Below, one piece after another: positions 8,254-13,147 of a stretch of DNA of 23,176 nt (the stretch's first letter is position 1; every line of letters starts with the position of its first letter). The notes below the pieces were generated by a model that made no database searches, was not told the origin of the DNA, and was given only the letters and a program-made list of their open reading frames with translations. Source of the DNA: a virus; the IMG/VR virus record IMGVR_UViG_3300037486_000279, positions 1-23,176 of that record, one strand, 5' to 3'. A program made the position numbers and the translations under genes.

Positions 8254-8746
8254 AGGTGAACTCCGTGCCGCAGTTGGGGCAGACAACCCTCCCTGGTAGG
8301 GAGGGTTCTTCAGGCCCGCCAGGGTTGGGCGGTTGGCCCGGTTGGGCTGGTTGGTTGACCGCATCGAGAATTTCAGTCAGGCCGTCATCAGTCACCAGCT
8401 GCACCAGCGTGGCCAGCACCGCATCATCTGGAACAGCCAGGGCTGATAGCGGGTCCAGCGTCGCCAGTACCAGGTGCTCCTCCTCTTCGGTCAGGTCCAC
8501 GTACTTCACCGGTATGGACGCCTCACCCCTGCGCAAGGCCAGCGATACCCGCAAGTGCCCGTCCACCACGAACCCGCTGGCCCGGTTGACGATGACCTCA
8601 TTGACCCAGCCCACTCGGTCGAGCATCTTCTCAAGTGCGCCCTGTTGAGCCTTCGGGTGAATGCGCCAGTTCAAGGGGTTGGCCAGCAGCTGGTCCGGCG
8701 CCACCATGCCATGCCCTGAAATCCTATTCCGCCAGGAATGCGTCAT
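8243..8746 (-). CDS. ParB-like protein with C-terminal zinc-ribbon-like motif
   Basis: A 167-residue short ParB-domain protein: PDQLLANPLNWRIHP, LEKMLDRVGWVNEVIVN, the VDGHLRVSLA box (the DGxxR signature) and IPVKYVDLTEEEEHLVLATLD. After a Pro/Gly linker it ends with CPNCGTEF, half of a zinc ribbon or a small knuckle. I start it at ATG 8746, not at 8767, because a good promoter has its -10 element at 8758-8753, inside the longer reading. Transcription should then begin on the A of ATG 8746 itself. It is the first gene of the leftward operon, paired with the PAPS-reductase-like gene. Confidence 0.8.
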   Translation of the reverse strand: MTHSWRNRISGHGMVAPDQLLANPLNWRIHPKAQQGALEKMLDRVGWVNEVIVNRASGFVVDGHLRVSLALRRGEASIPVKYVDLTEEEEHLVLATLDPLSALAVPDDAVLATLVQLVTDDGLTEILDAVNQPAQPGQPPNPGGPEEPSLPGRVVCPNCGTEFTYAP

Positions 8747-8752
8747 GCGCCC

Positions 8753-8781
8753 ACCATAGCACCGCATCTAGCCTCGGTCAA
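8753..8781 (-). promoter_or_regulatory. Leftward promoter, predicted leaderless
   Basis: On the minus strand: -35 TTGACC (8781-8776), a 17-base spacer, extended -10 TGC-TATGGT (hexamer 8758-8753). The usual distance of about 7 bases puts the start of transcription at 8746, the first base of the ATG of the ParB-like gene, giving an mRNA with no leader. It would drive the whole leftward packaging operon. Confidence 0.65.
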
Positions 8782-9313
8782 GTACCAGGCGCCAGGGCAG
8801 GCTAGGAACGGGACTGAATAATTTACAGGATTGGGGGTTGCATAATTTGCAATAGTGCGCTATTCTATGAGCGTAGGAAGGGCCGCAAAGACCACCAGAG
8901 GCCCGACCACCACCCCCGAAGTCGGGGCCGAACCCTAACAACCTAAGCTGCCGAACGCCAGGGTTAGAGCGATGGCCTGGGGCAATGTGGTAGGGTAGAA
9001 CCACTATAGTATCCACGCCCCCCAGTGTTGGACGACCCGAAACGCAAAGCAGTTCAACCACCCAGGGGTACCGACCCCTCTGGTGCAGGCGCTACAGCGT
9101 GCGGCCATTGCCGCAGCCTAGTGAGCTGACTTGTCCGCCAAGGACGCCTGTCAACGCCTTGAGTTTCAGGCCGTTGAGCCTGTAGCAGCCCATGCGGCTG
9201 GACGAAGTCGGAGCATCTAGGTCCGACCAGAGCCAGCACTTCGGTGGGTTGCTACTGGCTTGAGGGCCTGACACTGTCCGGAACGTGGCGCCGCTGCCTG
9301 AAGGAGGCACCCC
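8782..9313. other. Divergent control region and long untranslated early leader
   Basis: 532 bases without a convincing gene, between the leftward promoter and the first rightward gene. It holds the rightward promoter at 8838-8866. It also holds about 440 bases of predicted leader with several clean hairpins: AGGGGT/ACCCCT (9064-9079), TGCGGC/GCCGCA around a CATT loop (9100-9115), GTCGGA/TCCGAC (about 9208-9226) and AGCCAG/CTGGCT (about 9232-9260). Open readings here on the minus strand would cross the promoters and lack ribosome sites. A second -10-like TATAGT at 9005-9010 has no good -35. Confidence 0.55.
8838..8866 (+). promoter_or_regulatory. Rightward early promoter with overlapping inverted repeat
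   Basis: TTGCAT (8838-8843), 17-base spacer, TATTCT (8861-8866). The -35 lies inside an inverted repeat TTGCA-TAATT-TGCAA (8838-8852), a likely operator. The same half-sites flank the -35 of the promoter at 19881, so one regulator may control both. The hexamer scores are moderate; the exact spacing and the AT-rich pocket in high-GC DNA are the main support. Confidence 0.5.
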
Positions 9314-9682
9314 ATGAACTTCCCGCTTGAGCTCACCCCTGCGCTGACCGGCGAAGATACCCGCCGGTTCCTTATGGCCATCCGCAACCCGAAGACGCTG
9401 GAGCTGCGGGCCAGCAAACCGGGGCCGAACGTAGGGCCTATCTGGAACCTGGACCCCGGTGAGGTGATGTACGTGTGGCGCATGGTGGCGTTTGCCATCA
9501 GCACCAACCCGAAGCACCACTGCCTGCCGATGTGCGCTGACTTTGACGTGCGCATCGCAGACTACCGTGAGCGCCTGGCCCGGACCCGTGAGCTGGACCT
9601 AATCGCTGATGCGATTGTGGATACAGTTCCGCCGTCGCTGTGGCATGGCGTTGCCCGATGGTCACGAGCCTTCGGGGGTTGA
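9314..9682 (+). CDS. Hypothetical early protein
   Basis: A 122-residue protein, the first gene of the rightward operon. It starts at ATG 9314 behind a strong GGAGG site inside a CCTGAAGGAGG box. It contains LELRASKPGPNVGPIWNLDP and a helical middle (VMYVWRMVAFAIS), with no motif I can name. Its TGA stop (9680-9682) directly abuts the first base of a hammerhead ribozyme, so cleavage would leave this coding region with an RNA 3' end about 36 bases beyond its stop codon. Confidence 0.7.
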   Translation: MNFPLELTPALTGEDTRRFLMAIRNPKTLELRASKPGPNVGPIWNLDPGEVMYVWRMVAFAISTNPKHHCLPMCADFDVRIADYRERLARTRELDLIADAIVDTVPPSLWHGVARWSRAFGG

Positions 9683-9746
9683 GGCCGAAACGTGGCAGGC
9701 CTGGAAACCTGCCACGTCGCTGGGTACCGCCCAGCCTGATGAGGCC
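9683..9746 (+). ncRNA. Type II hammerhead ribozyme (HHR1)
   Basis: Self-cleaving RNA with every core base present. Stem II 5' strand GGCC (9683-9686); GAAA (9687-9690); stem III CGTGGCAGG (9691-9699) pairing with CCTGCCACG (9708-9716) around loop CCTGGAAA; the A9690-U9717 pair; C17 at 9718, so the triplet is GUC and cleavage falls between 9718 and 9719. Stem I is GCTGGG/CCCAGC (9719-9735, loop TACCG). The catalytic CTGATGA is at 9736-9742 and the stem II 3' strand GGCC at 9743-9746. The open end at stem II makes it type II. It fills the gap between two genes, with the next ribosome site (AAGGAG) 4 bases after it. Confidence 0.92.
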
Positions 9747-9762
9747 ATGAAAGGAGCCGCCT

Positions 9763-9945
9763 GTGAAGCGCATTGCCTACTGGGTCCGCTACAGCCGGAT
9801 TGAGGCCGGTCGCACGGTTGGCCGTGGAAAGGTCATCGTGTGCAGCACGTCGCCCGCCCAGGCCATTGAGGACGCTGCTGATGTCCTGATGACCAAGGGC
9901 CTGGGGTTCAATACCCGCATCACCAGCGCCAAGCCGAAAGCGTGA
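9763..9945 (+). CDS. Small hypothetical protein between two ribozymes
   Basis: A 60-residue basic protein (MKRIAYWVRYSRIEAGRTV, then a strand KVIVCSTSPAQAIEDAADVL), perhaps a small alpha/beta domain of the kind found in many phage early genes. It starts at GTG 9763 with AAGGAG (9751-9756) 6 bases upstream. It is flanked on both sides by hammerhead ribozymes: HHR1 ends 16 bases before it and HHR2 begins at the base after its stop. If both cut, this gene would be released as its own small mRNA. Confidence 0.75.
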   Translation: MKRIAYWVRYSRIEAGRTVGRGKVIVCSTSPAQAIEDAADVLMTKGLGFNTRITSAKPKA

Positions 9946-10061
9946 GGCCGAAACCGGCACGCTACAGCCACTGCGGCCAGCCAGATGCCCTCCGGGGCCG
10001 AGAGCTTCCCAGTGGTCGAGGGCGTGCCGGTCGGGTGGACGACGCCACCCCTGAGGAGGCC
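9946..10061 (+). ncRNA. Type II hammerhead ribozyme with long stem III (HHR2)
   Basis: A second complete hammerhead core. Stem II GGCC (9946-9949); GAAA (9950-9953); stem III CCGGCACGC (9954-9962) with GCGTGCCGG (10022-10030); the A9953-U10031 pair; C17 at 10032 in a GUC triplet, so cleavage lies between 10032 and 10033. Stem I is GGGTGG/CCACCC (10033-10050). The core CTGAGGA (10051-10057) fits CUGANGA, and stem II 3' is GGCC (10058-10061). Stem III carries an insert of 59 bases with further pairs (CCACTG 9968/CAGTGG 10010; CGGCC 9974/GGCCG 9996). The ribosome site GGAGG (10055-10059) of the next gene lies inside the core. Confidence 0.9.
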
Positions 10062-10064
10062 GCA

Positions 10065-10226
10065 ATGCTGCACTACACGTACTTCCACACGGAGCGGGAA
10101 GCCACCCAGTTCAGGGCCAAGGCCAAGCGGCTCGGCTGGACCTGCTCCACCCCCTTCTTCCATGCGGAAGGGTACTGGCAGGGCGGGTGGTCAGTTTGCA
10201 CTAACTGGCCCTTCGCAGTTAGTTGA
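10065..10226 (+). CDS. Small hypothetical protein downstream of HHR2
   Basis: A 53-residue protein (MLHYTYFHTEREATQFRAKA... ending GGWSVCTNWPFAVS), rich in aromatic residues. The pattern of a short strand, a helix (EREATQFRAKAKRLGW) and a further strand suggests a tiny alpha/beta fold. The ATG at 10065 follows GAGGAGG, which is part of the ribozyme core and stem II of HHR2. A longer reading from 9942 in the same frame would run through the ribozyme and has no ribosome site. Function is unknown. Confidence 0.75.
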   Translation: MLHYTYFHTEREATQFRAKAKRLGWTCSTPFFHAEGYWQGGWSVCTNWPFAVS

Positions 10227-10228
10227 AC

Positions 10229-10294
10229 CCTCCGGACAGCGGGCGAGAGGTCGCCCGCTAGTCGGAGTGCTCAACCGGGGCACCAATGAGGAGG
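10229..10294 (+). other. Hammerhead-shaped three-way junction without intact core
   Basis: The spacer before the zinc-ribbon gene folds like the two ribozymes: closing stem CCTCC (10229-10233)/GGAGG (10290-10294), a 9-pair stem AGCGGGCGA (10238-10246)/TCGCCCGCT (10251-10259), a GTC triplet (10261-10263), then a weak stem I-like hairpin. The position, directly after a TGA and ending at the ribosome site, is also the same. The core is wrong, though: CGGAC replaces CGAAAC and CCAATGA replaces CUGANGA, so cleavage is not expected. The closing stem contains the GGAGG ribosome site and could hide it. Confidence 0.45.
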
Positions 10295-10299
10295 TCACC

Positions 10300-10752
10300 A
10301 TGACGAAGCTCTATGCTGACGGGCGCCCCGCTGAGCAGGGCGGCAGGCAGGTCAAGTATGACGCAGGAGGAACCCCGCACGTGATGCCCCAGGCGGTTGA
10401 GCCGCCGATGGTGGCGACGGTCAAGACAACAGGCACTGAGGCGATGTACTGCCCCTCCTGCCAGATGCGCACCACCCACTACCAGAACCCGAGCGCGCCG
10501 GGCGGTTGGCTCATCTTTGTGTGCGTGGTTTGCGGGAAGCAGGTCTACCGTGACCTTCCCCCTGAGCGCACCGTGCCTGATGCGCAGCTGCAAGATGCCC
10601 AGGCGAAGGACTTGGGGAAGCAGTACCAGCAGATGCGCTACCAGCTGTTCGAGATACGGGCGACCCTCTACCGCTTTCCCCAGTCGGAGCAGGAAACCCG
10701 CAACCTGACGGCAGCCCTGCTGCCGCTGATTGACCTAGCCCTGGAGGGCTGA
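10300..10752 (+). CDS. Zinc-ribbon protein, unknown function
   Basis: A 150-residue protein with a clear four-cysteine zinc ribbon: CPSC at residues 51-54 and CVVC at 75-78, separated by 20 residues. The N-terminus is flexible. The C-terminal third is helical (DLGKQYQQMRYQLFEIRATLYRF, then LTAALLPLIDLALEG) and could mediate dimer or partner contacts. Start ATG 10300 with GAGGAGGT upstream; an ATG at 10286 stops after five codons. Zinc ribbons in phage early genes often bind nucleic acid or the transcription machinery, but nothing more specific can be said. Confidence 0.75.
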   Translation: MTKLYADGRPAEQGGRQVKYDAGGTPHVMPQAVEPPMVATVKTTGTEAMYCPSCQMRTTHYQNPSAPGGWLIFVCVVCGKQVYRDLPPERTVPDAQLQDAQAKDLGKQYQQMRYQLFEIRATLYRFPQSEQETRNLTAALLPLIDLALEG

Positions 10753-10753
10753 C

Positions 10754-11041
10754 ATGAACAACGTGGCGAAGGAGACCCGAGGACGCCGCTGGTGGGCAAT
10801 GAGGTTCGCCCCGGTAGTGCCCAGGCACCACCCCTATCAGCTGGACACCGCCCGCCTGGGCTGCGTTGAGCATGAAGCTGAGTTCACCCGCTGGGTACAC
10901 CTGGTCACGCATGAGCACGGCTGGAAGCGTGTCACCGCCCACTACCACTGCACCCGAAGCTCCTACCGGCGCCTGCGCCGGGTCATGCTGAGCATCCAGT
11001 GGAGCAACCCTTACGCCTACCACCCCATCAGGAGGGCATGA
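10754..11041 (+). CDS. Hypothetical basic early protein
   Basis: A 95-residue, strongly basic and His/Trp/Tyr-rich protein (RRWWAMRFAPVVPRHHPYQL, TAHYHCTRSSYRRLRRVML). It starts at ATG 10754, two bases after the stop of the zinc-ribbon gene, whose last codons supply GGAGGG as ribosome site. Its charge suggests nucleic-acid binding, but I recognise no family. It ends in an ATGA overlap with a 37-codon gene. Confidence 0.6.
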   Translation: MNNVAKETRGRRWWAMRFAPVVPRHHPYQLDTARLGCVEHEAEFTRWVHLVTHEHGWKRVTAHYHCTRSSYRRLRRVMLSIQWSNPYAYHPIRRA

Positions 11042-11154
11042 TGACAATCGTAACGTGGCATGTCGGCTGGTACATCCGCCCGTGGTACTTCAAGGCTGGG
11101 CGGTTCGGTGTCGTCGCCCGCTGGCGACGGCATGGAGTGACGGTCGGCCTGTAG
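11041..11154 (+). CDS. 37-residue small protein
   Basis: A small gene encoding MTIVTWHVGWYIRPWYFKAG followed by 17 residues ending in GVTVGL. It is basic and aromatic and resembles the neighbouring small early proteins in composition. The in-frame ATGs at 11038 and 11041 both follow GGAGGG (11031-11036); spacing favours 11041. The ATG overlaps the upstream stop. It is too short for a family assignment, but the ribosome site, overlap and codon use are those of a real gene. Confidence 0.5.
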   Translation: MTIVTWHVGWYIRPWYFKAGRFGVVARWRRHGVTVGL

Positions 11155-11234
11155 CCGACCCCCGGCCCCCGGCTCCCCAGGCTTGCCGCCTGGGTGGCCA
11201 GGGAGCGGGAGCCGCCCGCTTTAGGAGGTGTGAC
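11155..11234 (+). other. Structured intercistronic spacer
   Basis: An 80-base GC-rich gap. CGGCTCCC (11170-11177) can pair with GGGAGCCG (11207-11214), and inside lies a 7-pair hairpin CCCAGGC/GCCTGGG (11176-11194); the two compete at their first bases. No hammerhead core is present. A ribosome site AGGAGG (11223-11228) follows the fold. Confidence 0.4.
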
Positions 11235-11576
11235 ATGCCCCGAACCTGGCTATGGCCGGACCACCGTATCAGCAAGAGCGAGAGTGCAGCACTGCGAGAG
11301 GAGCACAACCGGCTGGTGAACAGCCACGCCGCCCTGCTAAAGGCTCTGCGCATAGCGCAAGCGGCACTTGATGAGGACCCAGGGCTTGAGACACCTATCG
11401 GGCACACTATCAGCGCCGCCATTGCACAGGCGGACCCGCCGCCCATCTATGAGGGCAACCTGAGGGTGCGCATGATGGACGGGTCCAGCCCTGACCCCGG
11501 ATACTGGGCGACGGCCAAGGTTCTAGTGGCCAGCGCCGCCCAGGCGAACGTCACCGAGCAGGATGAACAACCCTAG
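11235..11576 (+). CDS. Hypothetical protein with N-terminal coiled coil
   Basis: A 113-residue protein. Residues 10-50 are a predicted coiled coil (SKSESAALREEHNRLVNSHA, then ALLKALRIAQAALDED), followed by a loop and a short C-terminal domain ending ANVTEQDEQP. The start at ATG 11235 is fixed by AGGAGG at 11223-11228; an upstream reading in the same frame from 11055 overlaps the preceding small gene and the structured spacer. It lies directly upstream of the RecT-like gene, so a recombination-linked role is possible but not shown. Confidence 0.65.
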   Translation: MPRTWLWPDHRISKSESAALREEHNRLVNSHAALLKALRIAQAALDEDPGLETPIGHTISAAIAQADPPPIYEGNLRVRMMDGSSPDPGYWATAKVLVASAAQANVTEQDEQP

Positions 11577-11588
11577 GCCGACTAGTCG

Positions 11589-11657
11589 CCCACGGCAAGA
11601 GGCTCCCCGATGCCACGGGGGGCCGTTGGCGTGTCCGACGCCACCCTGAAGGAGGGT
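11589..11657 (+). other. Folded spacer with hammerhead-like shape, core not intact
   Basis: Spacer before the RecT-like gene. ACGGC (11592-11596) pairs with GCCGT (11622-11626), and after one T comes a clean hairpin GGCGT/ACGCC (11628-11642). ACCCT/AGGGT (11643-11657) can form a third hairpin that holds the ribosome site. The order of stems and the CTGAAGGA sequence (11646-11653) recall the upstream ribozymes, but GAAA is missing and the CUGANGA box has an extra base. Confidence 0.35.
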
Positions 11658-11661
11658 AGAC

Positions 11662-12753
11662 ATGACCGACATGGCCACCGAGAAAGCCCTTGCGCTGCCC
11701 GGCCCGGTATCGTCCGAGCTGGCTGCAATGGGAAGCCGCAAGGAAGTCCGGGAGCTGGTGCGTCGCATCCAGACCCAGGCTCCGGGCGGGATGAAGTTGA
11801 CTCCGGCTGAATGCGTCACGCTGGCGCAATACTCATTCAGCCTGGGGGCTAACCCGCTGGTGGGAGAGGCATGGCTGCTCAAGAACCAGCGCTCTGGTGA
11901 AGTGCTGGGCGTCATGCCCGGCATGGCACTGTTCCGGCGCCGGGCCGATGAGAAGGATGAGCGCACTGGTGATGTGCGCTGGCTCGAGCCTGAAGTCATC
12001 ACCGACCCCGATGAGCTTGAGCGGCTGGGCATCCCTGATGATGCGTTCGTGGCCCTGCGAATGCGGCTGTACCGCCAGTCGCAGACCAAAGCGCACTCCC
12101 AGGCCGCCAAGACATTGGCTGAGGCTGGTGCGCCGTGGAACGACATCAAAGAGGCCCTGGGCCTGAAGCCCTACACTTCGGGGCTGGGCTGGGTCACCAG
12201 GACTGAAATGAGCCAGCGTGGCCGGGGCGGGCCGCAGGAAGGCCCGTACCAGATAGCTGAGCGCAGGGCCGAGAAGCACGCCTTGAAGCAGACCTACTCC
12301 CTGCCGTTCGGGTTCATACCGCTGGCTGAAGGCAGCAGCATACCGGACGGCGCCACCCTTGAGGACTACATCCATGAGGGTGAGTTTCAGGAGGTGGCTG
12401 CGCCACCGCCGCCGCCTGACACCAGAACCACGGAGCAGAAGCATGAGGCGGGCACCCAGGCCGCCGCAGCCCTGTTCGACACAGAACCCGCTCCGGCCCG
12501 CTCCGCAGCCCCTGCTGACCCTGAGCCGAGGTTGTGGGACGACGCCACGGTCAAGCGGGCCGCTGAGGCCTGGGAGAGCACGGGGGTACTTGATACCCCT
12601 GCGGCGACGAAGCATGTCATCATGCTACTCAACCTGTCGCCCTTCAAGCCTGGCGTCCCTGATACGTCCTTGGTCACCTGGGGGCGGTCCTACCGCTCCT
12701 ATCGTGAGCAGGGCATGACGACCAAAGAAGCCGCCGCCCTGGCGAAGGAATAG
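11662..12753 (+). CDS. RecT-like single-strand annealing protein
   Basis: A 363-residue protein whose central part matches the RecT/Bet-type annealing family. LTPAECVTLAQYSFSLGANP (residues 46-65), then LVGEAWLLKN and VLGVMPGMALFRRRADE, echo the family pattern of a helix followed by NPL-GE and a strand-rich core. Such proteins coat single-stranded DNA and anneal it to complementary strands during phage recombination and replication. The C-terminal 120 residues are Pro/Ala-rich with a predicted helical tail, possibly a binding site for host SSB or a partner. Start ATG 11662 has GGAGGG upstream. No exonuclease partner is seen nearby; the resolvase-like gene at 20220 may act later in the same pathway. 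Confidence 0.72.
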   Translation: MTDMATEKALALPGPVSSELAAMGSRKEVRELVRRIQTQAPGGMKLTPAECVTLAQYSFSLGANPLVGEAWLLKNQRSGEVLGVMPGMALFRRRADEKDERTGDVRWLEPEVITDPDELERLGIPDDAFVALRMRLYRQSQTKAHSQAAKTLAEAGAPWNDIKEALGLKPYTSGLGWVTRTEMSQRGRGGPQEGPYQIAERRAEKHALKQTYSLPFGFIPLAEGSSIPDGATLEDYIHEGEFQEVAAPPPPPDTRTTEQKHEAGTQAAAALFDTEPAPARSAAPADPEPRLWDDATVKRAAEAWESTGVLDTPAATKHVIMLLNLSPFKPGVPDTSLVTWGRSYRSYREQGMTTKEAAALAKE

Positions 12754-12856
12754 CCGGGGCCTCAAGGGCCGCATTCACGGCAGCTCCGGCCACCCCGTTA
12801 CAGGGGCTATGGGCACCGGAGGTTCGACCAATCACCGGCCCTGAAAGGAGGTCTAC
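12754..12856 (+). other. Structured intercistronic spacer before the HTH gene
   Basis: A 103-base gap with nested pairing. GGGCCG (12766-12771) pairs with CGGCCC (12836-12841); inside, CTCCGG (12784-12789) pairs with CCGGAG (12816-12821), enclosing a CCCC/GGGG hairpin (12793-12806). The fold ends at CCTGAAAGGAGG, which contains the ribosome site. No hammerhead core. It could be a translational control element or simply an mRNA stability fold. Confidence 0.4.
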
Positions 12857-13123
12857 ATGACTGATGAGCAGCTGACCCGACTGAAGCGGCTGGTCCGCCA
12901 GCCTTTCAGCGAGTGCGTCACCCTGGACGCCCATGAAAGACGAGTAGCCAACCTGTGCGCCCAGGGCTGGACCCTGCGCCAGGTAGCAAGCGAAATGGAC
13001 ATCAGCCCCAGCATGGCGAACTACCACATGCGCAACGCACTGCCGAAGCTGGGCGTGAAGCACAAGCGCCAGCTGAGCCAGCTGGCACTGGCCACCATCC
13101 GAGCCGAGATACTCAAGCTGTAG
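12857..13123 (+). CDS. LuxR/GerE-type helix-turn-helix regulator
   Basis: An 88-residue protein consisting almost only of a GerE-like DNA-binding domain (about residues 24-75): LDAHERRVANLCAQGWTLRQ, then VASEMDISPSMANYHMRNAL and PKLGVKHKRQL. This is the four-helix pattern of LuxR-type output domains, with the recognition helix at SPSMANYHMRNAL. There is no receiver or ligand domain, as in small stand-alone phage regulators. The ATG at 12857 follows AAAGGAGG. It is a candidate regulator of the operator-like promoters at 8838, 14403 and 19881. Confidence 0.78.
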   Translation: MTDEQLTRLKRLVRQPFSECVTLDAHERRVANLCAQGWTLRQVASEMDISPSMANYHMRNALPKLGVKHKRQLSQLALATIRAEILKL

Positions 13124-13147
13124 GCCTACGGGCCAAGGAGGAACGCA

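Noticed and set aside
8768-9061. Minus-strand reading of 97 codons in the divergent control region
   Set aside because: It crosses both promoters, has no ribosome site and its protein is low in ordinary gene-like composition.
9942-10064. In-frame upstream extension (to 9942) of the 53-residue gene
   Set aside because: The extra 41 residues are encoded entirely by the ribozyme, and no ribosome site precedes 9942.
9985-10300. Long upstream extension (to 9985) of the zinc-ribbon gene
   Set aside because: It would read through the hammerhead and the 53-residue gene in another frame; the ATG at 10300 has a strong GAGGAGG site.
12766-12841. Possible twister-sister-like ribozyme in the spacer before the LuxR-type gene
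   Set aside because: Only a short GCCTCAAGGGCCG look-alike; the required internal loops and cleavage segment are not found.
12857-12875. CTGATGA at the start of the LuxR-type gene
   Set aside because: The nearest GAAA is only 14 bases upstream, leaving no room for stems III and I; it encodes the first residues of the protein.
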